DNA of 64,000 nucleotides from Pseudomonas frederiksbergensis. Lineage in GTDB: Bacteria; Pseudomonadota; Gammaproteobacteria; Pseudomonadales; Pseudomonadaceae. Below are positions 8,812 through 18,294 of this stretch, in pieces. Numbering within the stretch: position 1 is the stretch's first letter; each line of letters opens with the position of its first letter. The translations under genes and the position numbers were made by a program. The notes below the pieces were generated by a model, which was not told the DNA's origin, did no database searches, and saw nothing but the letters and a program-made list of their open reading frames with translations. Where the stretch lies: positions 124,001-188,000 of the forward strand of contig NZ_MOBP01000023.1 in assembly GCF_003732665.1 (NCBI RefSeq), read 5' to 3'.

Positions 8812-11800
8812 TCAGTCTGTGGTCGCCAGTGCCGGCAGTGGCTCTGGTTTGGGTCTATGGAAAAGTCGCTCGAGCCACAAGTATATGACCGGAGTGGTAA
8901 ACAGCGTCAGCGCCTGACTCACCAGCAGGCCGCCGACCACCGCAATCCCCAATGGCTGGCGCAGTTCGGCACCGGTGCCGTAGCCGAGCATCAGCGGCAA
9001 CGCGCCGAGCAGGGCGGCGAGGGTGGTCATGATGATCGGGCGGAACCGGGTGATACAGGCCTGGAAAATCGCCTCTTCCGGCGGCAAGCCACCCTTGCGC
9101 TGGGCTTCGAGGGCGAAGTCGATCATCAGGATGCCGTTCTTCTTGACGATGCCGATCAGCAGCACCAGGCCGATCAACGCCATGATTGAAAAGTCCTGGC
9201 CCCAGATCCACAGCATGATCACCGCCCCAAGCCCCGCCGACGGCAGGGTCGAGATGATGGTCAGCGGATGCACGAAGCTTTCATAAAGCACGCCGAGAAT
9301 GATGTACACCGCCACCAGCGCCGCGAGAATCAGCCACGGCTGGCTGGCCAGGGAACTCTGGAACGCCTGGGCCGCGCCCTGGAAGTTGCCGCTGATGGCC
9401 GTCGGCATGCCGATTTCGGCCTTGGCCTGATTGAGCAAAATCACCGCGTCGCCCAAGGCAACGCCGGGCGCCAGGTTGAACGACAGGTTGGCCGCCGGGA
9501 ACATCCCGTCGTGGGCGATGGATAGCGGGCCAATGGTCGGGGCATCGAACTTCGCCAGCGCCGACAACGGCACCATCTCACCGCTCAACGGCGAGCGCAG
9601 GTAGAAATAGTTCAGGCTTTCGGCCTTGCCCCGCTGCTTGGTGTCCAGTTCCAGGATCACGTTGTACTGGTTGATCTGGGTCTGGAACTCGTTGATCTGC
9701 CGCTGGCCGAAGGCGTCGTACAGCGCCTCGTCGACATCGCTGGCGGTCAGACCAAAACGCGCCGCCGCGCTGCGGTCGATGCTGATGTGGGTGATGCTGC
9801 CGCCCAGTTGCAGGTCGTTGGAAATGTCGCGGAACGCCGGGTTGGTCCGCAGTTTGTCCGTCAGGCGCTGGGTCCAGGTGCTGAGCGTCGGGCCGTCGTT
9901 GCTCTTGAGCACGTATTGGTACTGGGCGCGGCTCGGGCCGGAGCTGAGGTTGATGTCCTGGCCGGCGCGCAGGTACAGCACGATGCCGGGGACTTTCATC
10001 AGTTGCGGGCGAATCCGGTCGATGAACTGGCTGGCGGTCACATCACGGTCGCCGCGTTTTTTCAGGGCAATCCAGAACCGGCCGTTGGCAATGGTCTGGT
10101 TGCTGCCGGAAACGCCGACGGAGTGGGAAAACGCCTGCACCGCTGGATCTGCCGCGACAATTTCCGCCATCGCCAGGTGTTTTTTTACCATGTCGCCGTA
10201 GGAAATGTCCGCAGCCGCTTCGGTGGTGCCAAGGACGAAACCGGTGTCCTGGATCGGGAAGAAGCCTTTGGGGATAAAGATGTAACCGGCAATGGCCAGA
10301 CACAGCGACAGGCAGAATACGCCGATCATGGTTTTCTGATGGGCGAGGGCGCGGCGCAGGTATTTTTCATAGCCGGCCAGCAAGCGATCTCCGAAAGTCT
10401 TTTTGCTGTGGGCGTGATGCACCGGCGCACGCATAAACAGCGCGGCCAGGGTTGGCGCCAGGGTCAGGGATACCACCACCGAAATCATGATGGTCGAAGT
10501 CGCGGTCAGGGCGAATTCTTTAAACAACCGCCCAACCACACCGCCCATGAACAGCAGCGGAATAAACGCCGCCACCAGGGAGAAGCTGATCGAGACCACG
10601 GTGAAGCCAATCTCGCCGGCGCCCTTGATCGCCGCTTCGCGCATGCCGTCGCCGGCCTCCAGGTGACGGTGAATGTTCTCCACCACCACAATCGCATCGT
10701 CCACCACAAACCCCACCGCCACCACGATGGCCACCAGGGTCAGGTTATTCAGGCTGAAGCCCATGATGTACATCAGGGCGAAACTGGCGGTCAGCGACAC
10801 ACCGAGCACCGCCGACACAATCATGGTCGCCGACCATTGGCGCAGGAACAACGCCATCACCGCCACCACCAGCATGATCGCGATCAGCAGGGTGATTTCC
10901 ACTTCATGCAGCGATGCGCGGATAGTCTGGGTGCGGTCAATCAACACCTTGACCTCGACAGAGGCCGGCAGCATTGCTTCCAGGCCCGGCAGTGCGGCTT
11001 GAATGCGATCCACGGTCTCGACAATGTTCGCCCCCGGTTGCCGGGAAATCACCAGATTGACCCCGGGCCGATCCCCAGCCCAGGCCTGGACGTAGGCATC
11101 TTCCGAACCGTTGACGACTTTGGCGACATCTTTGAGGTGAACCGGTGCACCGTCCTTGTAGGAAACGATGAGTTGGCTGTATTCGTCGGGGTGGAACAAC
11201 TGGTCGTTGGTGGACAGGGTCGAAATGCTCGACTCCCCGTACAACGCGCCTTTGGCCAGGTTGAGGCTGGTCTGCTGAATCGCCAGGCGAATGTCAGCCA
11301 GGGTCAGGCCGATGGCGGCGAGTTTGTCCGCCGAAGCCTGGACGCGAATCGCCGGACGTTGCTGACCGGTGATGTTGATTTGGCCTACACCGTCGATCTG
11401 ACTGATCTGACGCGAGAGCAGGGTTTCCACCAGGTCACTGAGTTCGGTGCCGGGCATTTGCGTCGAGCTGACGCTGAGGATCAACACCGGGCTGTCCGCC
11501 GGGTTGACCTTCTTCCAGGTCGGCAGGGTCGGCATGTCCTTTGGCAGTTTGCCGGCGGCGGTGTTGATCGCGGCCTGGACTTCCTGGGCGGCGGTGTCGA
11601 TGCTTTTATCGAGGGTGAATTGCAGGGTCAGCAGGCTGGAACCGAGGGCGCTGCTGGACGTCATCTGGGTCATGCCGGGGATGGCGCTGAATTGCACCTC
11701 CAGCGGCGTGGCCACGGACGAAGCCATGGTGTCGGGGCTGGCGCCGGGCAATTGCGCATTGACCTGAATGGTCGGGAATTCCGCTTCCGGCAGCGGTGCG

Positions 11801-11904
11801 ATGGGCAGGCGTGGGAAAGCGATCACGCCCAGCAGCACCAGGGCAAACGTCAGCAGGATAGTGGCGACCGGGTGATCGATGCACCACGCCGATGGCCCTC
11901 TCAT
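8812..11904 (-). CDS. RND efflux permease, MdtB/MdtC-like (HAE-1 type)
   Basis: A 1030-residue proton-driven inner membrane pump. It has the usual N-terminal membrane helix (HPVATILLTFALVLLG), two large periplasmic loops and the conserved FVVDDAIVVVENI and GIVKKNGILMIDFA segments of the transmembrane part, which places it with the multidrug group rather than with CzcA/CusA metal pumps. The start overlaps the fusion protein stop (ATGA). MdtABC and MuxABC systems carry two different RND subunits; only one is here. No outer membrane channel is coded in the operon, so it must borrow one from elsewhere. Confidence 0.94.
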   Translation of the reverse strand: MRGPSAWCIDHPVATILLTFALVLLGVIAFPRLPIAPLPEAEFPTIQVNAQLPGASPDTMASSVATPLEVQFSAIPGMTQMTSSSALGSSLLTLQFTLDKSIDTAAQEVQAAINTAAGKLPKDMPTLPTWKKVNPADSPVLILSVSSTQMPGTELSDLVETLLSRQISQIDGVGQINITGQQRPAIRVQASADKLAAIGLTLADIRLAIQQTSLNLAKGALYGESSISTLSTNDQLFHPDEYSQLIVSYKDGAPVHLKDVAKVVNGSEDAYVQAWAGDRPGVNLVISRQPGANIVETVDRIQAALPGLEAMLPASVEVKVLIDRTQTIRASLHEVEITLLIAIMLVVAVMALFLRQWSATMIVSAVLGVSLTASFALMYIMGFSLNNLTLVAIVVAVGFVVDDAIVVVENIHRHLEAGDGMREAAIKGAGEIGFTVVSISFSLVAAFIPLLFMGGVVGRLFKEFALTATSTIMISVVVSLTLAPTLAALFMRAPVHHAHSKKTFGDRLLAGYEKYLRRALAHQKTMIGVFCLSLCLAIAGYIFIPKGFFPIQDTGFVLGTTEAAADISYGDMVKKHLAMAEIVAADPAVQAFSHSVGVSGSNQTIANGRFWIALKKRGDRDVTASQFIDRIRPQLMKVPGIVLYLRAGQDINLSSGPSRAQYQYVLKSNDGPTLSTWTQRLTDKLRTNPAFRDISNDLQLGGSITHISIDRSAAARFGLTASDVDEALYDAFGQRQINEFQTQINQYNVILELDTKQRGKAESLNYFYLRSPLSGEMVPLSALAKFDAPTIGPLSIAHDGMFPAANLSFNLAPGVALGDAVILLNQAKAEIGMPTAISGNFQGAAQAFQSSLASQPWLILAALVAVYIILGVLYESFVHPLTIISTLPSAGLGAVIMLWIWGQDFSIMALIGLVLLIGIVKKNGILMIDFALEAQRKGGLPPEEAIFQACITRFRPIIMTTLAALLGALPLMLGYGTGAELRQPLGIAVVGGLLVSQALTLFTTPVIYLWLERLFHRPKPEPLPALATTD

Positions 11905-13061
11905 TGTTTAGGCTCCGCTTGCACCACTTGCGGCGGGTCGGTCAGCACCTGCACCGTCGAACCGGGCTTGAGCCGCGACTGGCCGTCGCTGACCAGCACG
12001 TCGCCGGGTTTGACCCCGGTGATGATGTCCTGGCCGCTGCCCTGGTAAACCATCTGAACCTGCACGGTCTCGACCTTATCGCCGTTGATCCGGTACACAA
12101 AGTGTTGATCGAGCCCGCGCTGTACGACAGTCGGCGGCACCACCAGCGCATCTTTATCCAGCGCTGTCTGAATCTTTACCGTCACCAGCAGGCCGGGCCA
12201 AAGCTTCTGGCCGGGGTTGTTGAATTCAGCCTTGGCGCGGATGGTCCCGGTGTTGGCGTTGATCTGGTTGTCGATCAGGGTCAGGTGGCCTTCGCCCAGC
12301 AGGTTGCCGGTTTCGCCATCGGTGTCGGCGCCGATGTAAGCCTTAACCTGGGCGCGTTGCGGGTCGCCGATTAGGCCTTGCAGGGTCGGCAGCATTTGCT
12401 GTGGCAGGGAAAACTCCACGGCAATCGGGTCGATCTGGGTCACGGTGAACAGCCCTTGGGCGTCGGCCATGCGCAGGAAATTGCCTTCGTCGACGGTACG
12501 AATACCGACGCGACCGGTGACCGGGGAGCGAATCTGCGTGTAGGAAAGTTGCACTTGGGCCGCGTCGATGGACGCTTGATTGCCCTGGGCGGTGGCTTTG
12601 AGCTGGTTGACGAGGGCTTGTTGCTGATCGTAGGTCTGCTTGGACACGCCATCGTCGACGCTCAGCAGTTTGTAGCGCTTGAGGTTGACCAGCGCCACTT
12701 GCAGCTGCGCCTGGCTTTCGCCGAGTTGGGCGCGGGCCTGATCGAGGCTGGCGCGGATCGAGCGGTCGTCGATGGTGGCGAGCAGGTCGCCGGCCTTGAC
12801 CAATTGACCTTCCTTGACCAGCAACTTGGTGAGGATGCCGTCGACCTGCGGCCGCACCACCACGCTGTGCAGGGACAGCACCGAGCCGATGCCGCTGACA
12901 TAACGCGGCACATCTTTCTCGGTGACCGTCACGGCCCGCACCGGAATGGCGGTCGGGGCCGCCAGTTTGGCGGTGGCCGGTTTGGTCGCGTACCACAGAC
13001 CCAGCGCTGCCAGGACAATCAGAGGAGCTGCGATCAACGCGGATTTTTTCTGAATTCGCAT
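11901..13061 (-). CDS. Membrane fusion protein of the RND pump (MdtA-like)
   Basis: A 386-residue periplasmic adaptor linking the RND pump to an outer membrane channel. There is an N-terminal membrane anchor (residues about 8-25), no lipobox, then a lipoyl half-motif (VRPQVDGILTKLLVKEGQLV), a long coiled-coil hairpin (about 95-165, rich in Ala and Gln), the second lipoyl half (IRSPVTGRVGIR) and beta-barrel domains. First gene of the four-gene operon. The region upstream (13062-13210) is free of genes and should hold the promoter. Confidence 0.94.
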   Translation of the reverse strand: MRIQKKSALIAAPLIVLAALGLWYATKPATAKLAAPTAIPVRAVTVTEKDVPRYVSGIGSVLSLHSVVVRPQVDGILTKLLVKEGQLVKAGDLLATIDDRSIRASLDQARAQLGESQAQLQVALVNLKRYKLLSVDDGVSKQTYDQQQALVNQLKATAQGNQASIDAAQVQLSYTQIRSPVTGRVGIRTVDEGNFLRMADAQGLFTVTQIDPIAVEFSLPQQMLPTLQGLIGDPQRAQVKAYIGADTDGETGNLLGEGHLTLIDNQINANTGTIRAKAEFNNPGQKLWPGLLVTVKIQTALDKDALVVPPTVVQRGLDQHFVYRINGDKVETVQVQMVYQGSGQDIITGVKPGDVLVSDGQSRLKPGSTVQVLTDPPQVVQAEPKQ

Positions 13062-13210
13062 GCGAGTGGGGCGCCGGGCTAGAGGGACGGGAATAGGGTC
13101 AGATTTTATACCTCCCCTTATAGTCCTGTTACCCGGTCAGGAAGGTGACTGCTAACTGACGGGGCTGTCAGTTTGGGCCTGCCGTCATTCAGATGGACCC
13201 CGTTATCGTT

Positions 13211-13280
13211 CTTCGCGGGCAAGCCTCGCTCCTACATTTGGAATGCATTCCCCTGTAGGAGCGAGGCTTGCCCGCGAAGG
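13211..13280. repeat. REPIN-like inverted pair of REP sequences (variant AGGCTTGCC)
   Basis: Two inverted copies of a 26-base REP (CTTCGCGGGCAAGCCTCGCT and complement) around a short spacer. The arms carry GAGCGAGGCTTG instead of the GAGCGGGCTTG seen in other copies in this window. Confidence 0.85.
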
Positions 13281-13429
13281 CGTCAGACCCGTCGCCACAG
13301 AACCCCCAGACCGACTACTTGTCGCTTGAAACTCGCCGCTTGCAGCTTGCCGCCCCCGACCCGGGTATACTCGCGCCTTTCGCGGCCCACCCACCGGGCC
13401 CGACTCTTTGTGCACCACCCGGAGCTTTC

Positions 13430-13687
13430 ATGACTTCCCCGACACAACCGCCAGTCGCCGACGCCTTGAGCGACGACCCGGCAGACCTGCCAGACAGCGT
13501 CGACTCCAGCGCAGACAGCGAAACCAAAGCCGCGATCCCGGCGTTCAAGTTTCCGTTCAAACCGGGCGAACTGGCTGCGGCCAAGAACGCCAGCCAGCCG
13601 TGGTACAAGAACGGCGCCAAGAACGGCCACACCAAAACCCCTGGCGCCGCGCCACCGGGTACTCGACGTTCGATGGGCAAACGCTGA
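13430..13687 (+). CDS. Small acidic-to-basic protein of unknown function
   Basis: An 85-residue protein. The ATG at 13430 is preceded by GGAG 6 bases upstream, and a possible extended -10 element (GGGTATACT) lies about 60 bases before it. The N-terminal half is rich in Asp, Ser and Pro and looks disordered. The C-terminal half has FKFPFKPGELAAAKNASQPWYK and then a basic tail (Lys, Gly, Arg). No signal peptide or membrane segment. Codon use fits a real gene. No family was recognised. Confidence 0.65.
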   Translation: MTSPTQPPVADALSDDPADLPDSVDSSADSETKAAIPAFKFPFKPGELAAAKNASQPWYKNGAKNGHTKTPGAAPPGTRRSMGKR

Positions 13688-13767
13688 CAGCCAGCCGCTT
13701 TTGGCTGGAGCAGGGCGTGTTGGGTTCGGTCTGTGTGGCGGCCATTACGGGCGCTATATCAGCGGGA

Positions 13768-14544
13768 TCAAGCCGCCCGCAACGAGATAAACGTATAGTT
13801 CACCGGCGCTTCGGTCGCCACTTCAGCTCCCGCCGCCAGCACTTGCCCGGCAATGTCATCGCCCGAGACATGAAACAACCATTCGCCTTTCGGTGCTGCC
13901 AACGGCTGCGCCACGACCTGATCGATGACGGAAGCAAAAGCGCCCATCTCCGGTAAATATGCGGTAAACCCGTCGCCTTTCAGCGCGGTGGTGCGAATCC
14001 CCAGCAACCCGCAAATCGCATCCTTGGTCTGCACCTCGTCACGATCCGCCTGGCGCGAGCGCTGGATCAACGCCACCAGTTCCTGGTCCACCAATGCACC
14101 GCCCACAATCAGGTCCGGCCCTTGTTCCCACGACTCGGGCGGGCATTCCTTCACCGCCGGGTTGAGCGGGATGTGCGGATTGATTTCCATCGGATAGATG
14201 CGGCACACCAGCGGCCGGCGTTCGTAGATGCGGCAGAGGTTGTCTTCGTCAAGATTCCGGCAGGGACCGACGTTGTACGCAGCGAAGGTAATCGCCACGT
14301 GGGCTTCGATTGCACCGCTGCGCACCACTACCGAGCGGCGCTCGGCGTGGTCCCGTTGCAACAGTGGCAAGCCCAGCCCATTACCCAGGAAGCCTTCCAC
14401 CAGCACGATCACCTGACCGCCATCGTTCGCCCACATGCGAGCTTCCGCCAGGGTCAGGGGCACGTGGTGGTCGTTGCAGCACTTGCCGCAACCTACGCAG
14501 GAAAACGTCGTGTTCATGGGTCGATCAGTCGCCGGTGAGGTCAT
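13768..14544 (-). CDS. YkgJ-type cysteine-cluster protein (putative metal-binding)
   Basis: About 258 residues. The family motif CVGCGKCCNDHHVPLT stands near the N-terminus, followed by CRNLDEDNLC and RRPLVCRIYPMEINP: a set of about eight cysteines expected to bind zinc or an iron-sulfur cluster, as in the YkgJ/UPF0153 group. The enzymatic role is not known. The start is uncertain: ATG at 14544 is given, but ATG at 14517 or TTG at 14571 are possible, and none has a clear ribosome site. Confidence 0.82.
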   Translation of the reverse strand: MTSPATDRPMNTTFSCVGCGKCCNDHHVPLTLAEARMWANDGGQVIVLVEGFLGNGLGLPLLQRDHAERRSVVVRSGAIEAHVAITFAAYNVGPCRNLDEDNLCRIYERRPLVCRIYPMEINPHIPLNPAVKECPPESWEQGPDLIVGGALVDQELVALIQRSRQADRDEVQTKDAICGLLGIRTTALKGDGFTAYLPEMGAFASVIDQVVAQPLAAPKGEWLFHVSGDDIAGQVLAAGAEVATEAPVNYTFISLRAA

Positions 14545-14600
14545 GGAATGGCGACGCAAAGCCGTCGCCAAGGCAGGTCTCGAAGCAAGTTATGCGCCAC

Positions 14601-14927
14601 TCACGGCTTTTTCGCGGCGGGGCGGATCGAGTCCCATTCTGTGACGTAGGCGGTTTTGCTTTGTTTGTTATAGAGGCACAACTCGGTGCCTTGCTGGCCC
14701 TTCATGTGTTTTTGCGGGTATTGGCCTTGCAGCAGGAGGGCGGTGTAGCCGACGCGGTCGTCGAATTGCGCGGCGGTGCCGACGGGTTTGGCGTCCTTCA
14801 GGCCGCTGGCCTTGGTGCAACTGGTGAGTACGGCTTTGTCATAGGCGGCCCAGGCGTCGGGGCTGGAGGCGTGGGCCTGGGTGGCGAGGGCGGTGAGGCT
14901 GAGGAAGAACAGGGTGGTGGTTTTCAT
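14601..14927 (-). CDS. Periplasmic protein of unknown function
   Basis: A 108-residue protein with a signal peptide (FFLSLTALATQAHA) and a mature part with two cysteines that could form a disulfide (SCTKASGL and ELCLYN). The ATG at 14927 was chosen because AAGGA lies about 9 bases before it and the signal peptide starts there. It ends in a basic tail (PAAKKP). No family was recognised. Confidence 0.72.
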   Translation of the reverse strand: MKTTTLFFLSLTALATQAHASSPDAWAAYDKAVLTSCTKASGLKDAKPVGTAAQFDDRVGYTALLLQGQYPQKHMKGQQGTELCLYNKQSKTAYVTEWDSIRPAAKKP

Positions 14928-15000
14928 CAGTGGGCATCCTTGTGTGTGTTGGCCAAGGGCTGGAGTATGCCTGATGGTGATGGGGTGTTTGTGCGGGCCT

Positions 15001-15066
15001 CTTCGCGGGCAAGCCCGCTCCCACATTGGAATGCATTCCCCTGTGGGAGCGGGCTTGCTCGCGAAG
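15001..15066. repeat. REPIN (inverted pair of REP, core GAGCGGGCTTGC)
   Basis: Two inverted copies of the common REP separated by TTGGAATGCATTCCCC. Same structure as at 16579, 19554 and 26018. Confidence 0.9.
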
Positions 15067-15074
15067 GCGGTTTG

Positions 15075-15533
15075 TCAGGCCGGCACCGGCTCCCGGCGAA
15101 CCACCCGCATTCCGGCACTTTCATACAATCGCCGGGCCCGAAGGTTGTCTTCCAAAACCTTCAAATCGACAAAGCCTTCGCGCCGTTGCTGAAACGCTTT
15201 GAAAGCATTCAGCAGCAAGGCGCGGCCCAGTCCGAGGCCCTGGGCACGGGGATACACCACCAGGTTCTTGATGTAGGCGCTGGTCCAGCACTGACAAACG
15301 CCGACGATCCCTTCGCCATCCAGCGCGATAAAGCACAGGCTCGGATCGTATTCCGGATCGGTTTCAAAACGCTGTTGCCAGACCTCCAGCGCCGGCACGC
15401 GACCGCCGCCTTCTCGATTACCCAGTTCCATCAAGTGATGCACAACTTCGGCGAGTTCGGGGCGGTATTGCGTCAGCTCAATACCTTTGGGCCAAGCGAT
15501 GTCTGGCACAGCCTCGGCAAGGTTGCGCCGCAT
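15075..15533 (-). CDS. GNAT-family N-acetyltransferase
   Basis: About 152 residues with the acetyl-CoA binding motif A (IKNLVVYPRAQGLGLGRALL, near residues 95-114) and the later motif DLKVLEDNLRARRLYESAGM. The substrate cannot be inferred. The ATG at 15533 is taken as start; a TTG at about 15551, close to the cheV stop codon, is an alternative that would almost join the two genes. It lies 26 bases after cheV on the same strand and may be co-transcribed. Confidence 0.8.
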   Translation of the reverse strand: MRRNLAEAVPDIAWPKGIELTQYRPELAEVVHHLMELGNREGGGRVPALEVWQQRFETDPEYDPSLCFIALDGEGIVGVCQCWTSAYIKNLVVYPRAQGLGLGRALLLNAFKAFQQRREGFVDLKVLEDNLRARRLYESAGMRVVRREPVPA

Positions 15534-15559
15534 CAGGAAGCAGAAATCCTCGGCCAAAC

Positions 15560-16462
15560 TCAGTAACCCTGTTCGGCGACAGCCTTGGCGGCTTCGATCA
15601 GGCACTTGGTCAGTTCTGGCGAGGAGAACTTGGTCAGCACCCCGTTGGCCCCGGCCAGACGCGCCTTTTCGCTGTTCATCGCGCTGTCCAGCGAGGTGTG
15701 CAGCAATACGTAGAGGTGCGAGAAGTCCGGGGTTTCGCGCAGGGTGCGGGTGAAGGCGTAGCCGTCCATCTCCGACATTTCGATGTCCGAGACGATCAGG
15801 TTGATTTGCTGCGCCGTGCCTTGCAGGTCCAGCAGGCAATCAATGGCCTCCTTGGCGCTGCGGGCGGTGTGGCATTGCAGGCCGAGGTTGCGCAGGGTGT
15901 GCACCGATTGCTGCAACGCGGTCTGGCTGTCATCGACCACCAGGATGCGCGCATTGCCCAGCACTTCGGCGTCTTCCATGCTCAATTCGGTCGGGGCCAT
16001 TTCAATCTGCGCCGGAGCGATGCCGTGGATCACCTTTTCGATGTCCAGCACCTGCACCAGCACGCCGTCGACCGACGTCACGCCAGTAATGTACGAGCGC
16101 ACGCCGCCGGAACCGAAGGGTGGCGGACGGATGTCGGTGGTCAGGCAGTGCACGATCTTGCTCACGGCTTGAACATGCAGGCCCTGCTTGGAGCGGCTGA
16201 CGTCGGTGACGATCAGGCAGCCACCGTTGGGATCTTCCAGCGGCCGCTCGCCGATGGCACGGCTCAGGTCGATCACCGACAACGACGTGCCGCGCAGGGT
16301 GGCGATGCCTTTGACGTGGGGGTGCGACTCCGGCAGCTTGGTCAGCGGCGGGCAGGGGATGATCTCACTGACTTTCAGCAGGTTGATTGCCATCAGCTTG
16401 CCGCTGCGCAAGGTAAACAGAAGAAGCGAAAGTGAATCTGCGCGGGCTTTGGTGGTGGACAT
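15560..16462 (-). CDS. cheV: Chemotaxis coupling protein CheV (CheW-receiver fusion)
   Basis: A 300-residue cytoplasmic protein. The N-terminal CheW-like domain (about 1-160, with VSEIIPCPPLTKLPESHPHVKG and RGTSLSVIDLSRAIG) couples receptors to CheA. The C-terminal receiver domain (about 170-300) has its phospho-acceptor Asp in LIVSDIEMSEMDG. This is the normal CheV arrangement. Pseudomonads usually have several CheV paralogues. No other chemotaxis gene is adjacent. Confidence 0.94.
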   Translation of the reverse strand: MSTTKARADSLSLLLFTLRSGKLMAINLLKVSEIIPCPPLTKLPESHPHVKGIATLRGTSLSVIDLSRAIGERPLEDPNGGCLIVTDVSRSKQGLHVQAVSKIVHCLTTDIRPPPFGSGGVRSYITGVTSVDGVLVQVLDIEKVIHGIAPAQIEMAPTELSMEDAEVLGNARILVVDDSQTALQQSVHTLRNLGLQCHTARSAKEAIDCLLDLQGTAQQINLIVSDIEMSEMDGYAFTRTLRETPDFSHLYVLLHTSLDSAMNSEKARLAGANGVLTKFSSPELTKCLIEAAKAVAEQGY

Positions 16463-16578
16463 AAAAACCTTCTTTGGCGAAAGGTGATGGGCGAGTGAAG
16501 AGTCGCCAAAAACTATTGATGCCGGGTTATCGACTTGTTAAGGGCAGGCTTTAGGATTTCGGGTGAATGGTCGGGCGC

Positions 16579-16645
16579 CTTCGCGAGCAAGCCCGCTCCC
16601 ACATTGGAATGCGGTCCCCCTGTGGGAGCGGGCTTGCTCGCGAAG
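16579..16645. repeat. REPIN (inverted pair of REP)
   Basis: Inverted REP pair with CTTCGCGAGCAAGCCCGCTC and complement, lying just after the norR stop codon. Confidence 0.9.
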
Positions 16646-16651
16646 GGGCCC

Positions 16652-18202
16652 TCACTTCATCCCCAATCGCTTGGCCATACGCCCCAGATTCGCCCGATCC
16701 AAGCCTAGCTCACGGGCCGCGCTGGCCCAATTGTTGTGATGGCGTTCCAGACAGGCGTTGATCAGTCGGCGCTGATAATCCTCGGTTGCCGCCCGCAAGT
16801 CACCTGCGACTAAAGCCACAGGGCTGACGACCGGTTGCTCGGTTGGCACTTCAATACTGCCGTGAGGCAAATCCAGATCCGCCGCACTCAAACTGAGAAT
16901 CTTCGGCCGTTCCTTGCAGTTGCCCAGGGCCTTTAACGCACTGCGGCCAATCAAGTGTTCCAGTTCCCGCACGTTCCCCGGCCATTGATAGGCGAGCAAC
17001 GCCGCTTGGGCATCGCTGTTCAGGCGCAGGCTATTAAGGCCCATGCGCGAGCGGTTCTGTTCCAGGAAGAAGCCGCTGAGCAGCAACACATCCCGCCCGC
17101 GATCCCGCAGGGCCGGGACCAGCAGCGGGTAAACGCTCAGGCGATGATAGAAATCGGCGCGGTAGCGGCCACTGCGCACTTCTTCGGCCAGGTCACGGTT
17201 GGTCGCCGCGATCAGCCGCACGTCCACTTGATGCTCTTTATCCGAACCCAGGCGCTGCAATTGACCGCTTTGCAGCACCCGCAACAACTTGGCCTGCACG
17301 GTCAGGGACAATTCGCCGACTTCATCGAGAAACAGCGTGCCGCCATTGGCCAGTTCAAATTTGCCACGACGGTCGCTGGTTGCCCCGGTGAAGGCGCCAC
17401 GTACATGGCCGAACAATTCGCTCTCGACCAAGGTGTCCGGCAGGGCGGCGCAGTTGAGGCTGATGATCGGTTTGTCGGCGCGGGAGGAAGCGGCATGGAT
17501 CGCCTGGGCCACCAGTTCCTTGCCGACCCCGGTTTCCCCGGTGATCAGCACGGTCAAGTCGCTGCCGCCCACCAGGCTGATCTCTTCCACCAAACGTTTA
17601 TGGGCCTTGCTCTGGCCGATCATCTCGCGGTTCTGCTGGCCGCTGGCCTGGCGGTAAACCTCGGCGCGCTGGTGTTCGTCTTCAGCACGATTGGCCAGGC
17701 GCTGGATGCGTTCGGCAGCGTTAACGGTGGCGGCGGCGAGGCTGGCGAAGGCTTGCAGGGCGTCCAGTTCGATGGGCTCGAAGCGTTCCGGGTCCAGGGC
17801 ATCGAGGGTCAGCAGGCCCCACGGGCGCTCGTCGATAAACAGCGGGCAGCCCATGCAATCGTGGACTTCCAGGTGCTCGTCGAGGCCATCGACCAAGCCG
17901 TCATAAGGGTCGGGCAATTCGCTGTCGGCGGCGAAACGGGTCGGGCCGGGGCTACTGAGCAAGGCTTCGAAGCGCGGATGTTCGCTGACTTTGAAGCGCC
18001 GGCCCAGGGTGTCGGTGCTCAAACCGTCGACGGCCAACGGCACCAGCCATTCGCCGTCGAGGCGCAGCAGGGCGGCGGCATCACACGGCAGCAGGGCGCG
18101 CATGGCTTCGAGCAGGCGCCGATAGCGCTCGCCCTCGGGCAGTTCGCGGGACAGGTCCGAGACCAGGGGCAGCAGGGCGGTGAGCAGGGATTTTGCAGTC
18201 AT
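16652..18202 (-). CDS. norR: NorR, nitric oxide-responsive sigma-54 activator
   Basis: A 516-residue regulator. An N-terminal GAF domain (about 20-170) in the family holds a non-haem iron that binds NO. A central AAA+ domain shows Walker A GETGVGKE, the sigma-54 contact loop GAFTGA and Walker B GGTLFLDEVGEL. The C-terminal Fis-type helix-turn-helix ends in RANLGRMAKRLGMK. It is divergent from hmp, and three GT-N7-AC sites lie between the two genes, the first overlapping the norR start codon, which suggests autorepression. The order norR-hmp matches the P. aeruginosa fhpR-fhp arrangement. Confidence 0.94.
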   Translation of the reverse strand: MTAKSLLTALLPLVSDLSRELPEGERYRRLLEAMRALLPCDAAALLRLDGEWLVPLAVDGLSTDTLGRRFKVSEHPRFEALLSSPGPTRFAADSELPDPYDGLVDGLDEHLEVHDCMGCPLFIDERPWGLLTLDALDPERFEPIELDALQAFASLAAATVNAAERIQRLANRAEDEHQRAEVYRQASGQQNREMIGQSKAHKRLVEEISLVGGSDLTVLITGETGVGKELVAQAIHAASSRADKPIISLNCAALPDTLVESELFGHVRGAFTGATSDRRGKFELANGGTLFLDEVGELSLTVQAKLLRVLQSGQLQRLGSDKEHQVDVRLIAATNRDLAEEVRSGRYRADFYHRLSVYPLLVPALRDRGRDVLLLSGFFLEQNRSRMGLNSLRLNSDAQAALLAYQWPGNVRELEHLIGRSALKALGNCKERPKILSLSAADLDLPHGSIEVPTEQPVVSPVALVAGDLRAATEDYQRRLINACLERHHNNWASAARELGLDRANLGRMAKRLGMK

Positions 18203-18253
18203 AGTGACTCCGTGTAGTCGGGATGACTATAAAGCAGTCTGTGTCGATATGAC
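18198..18253 (+). promoter_or_regulatory. Three NorR-type operator sites (GT-N7-AC)
   Basis: GT-CATAGTG-AC at 18198-18208, GT-CGGGATG-AC at 18217-18227 and GT-CGATATG-AC at 18243-18253. The core GT-N7-AC and the count of three match what is known for NorR enhancers in E. coli. The sites lie 40-100 bases upstream of a possible sigma-54 promoter for hmp. Confidence 0.72.
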
Positions 18254-18294
18254 TACGTAGACTTTAAGCTGTTGATTTATATGGCGTTAATTGT

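Noticed and set aside
9787..12048. A 753-codon open frame on the plus strand opposite the RND pump and fusion protein genes
   Set aside because: It is the antisense shadow of two well-conserved genes in high-GC DNA. Its translation is rich in His, Gln and Arg with no recognisable domain.
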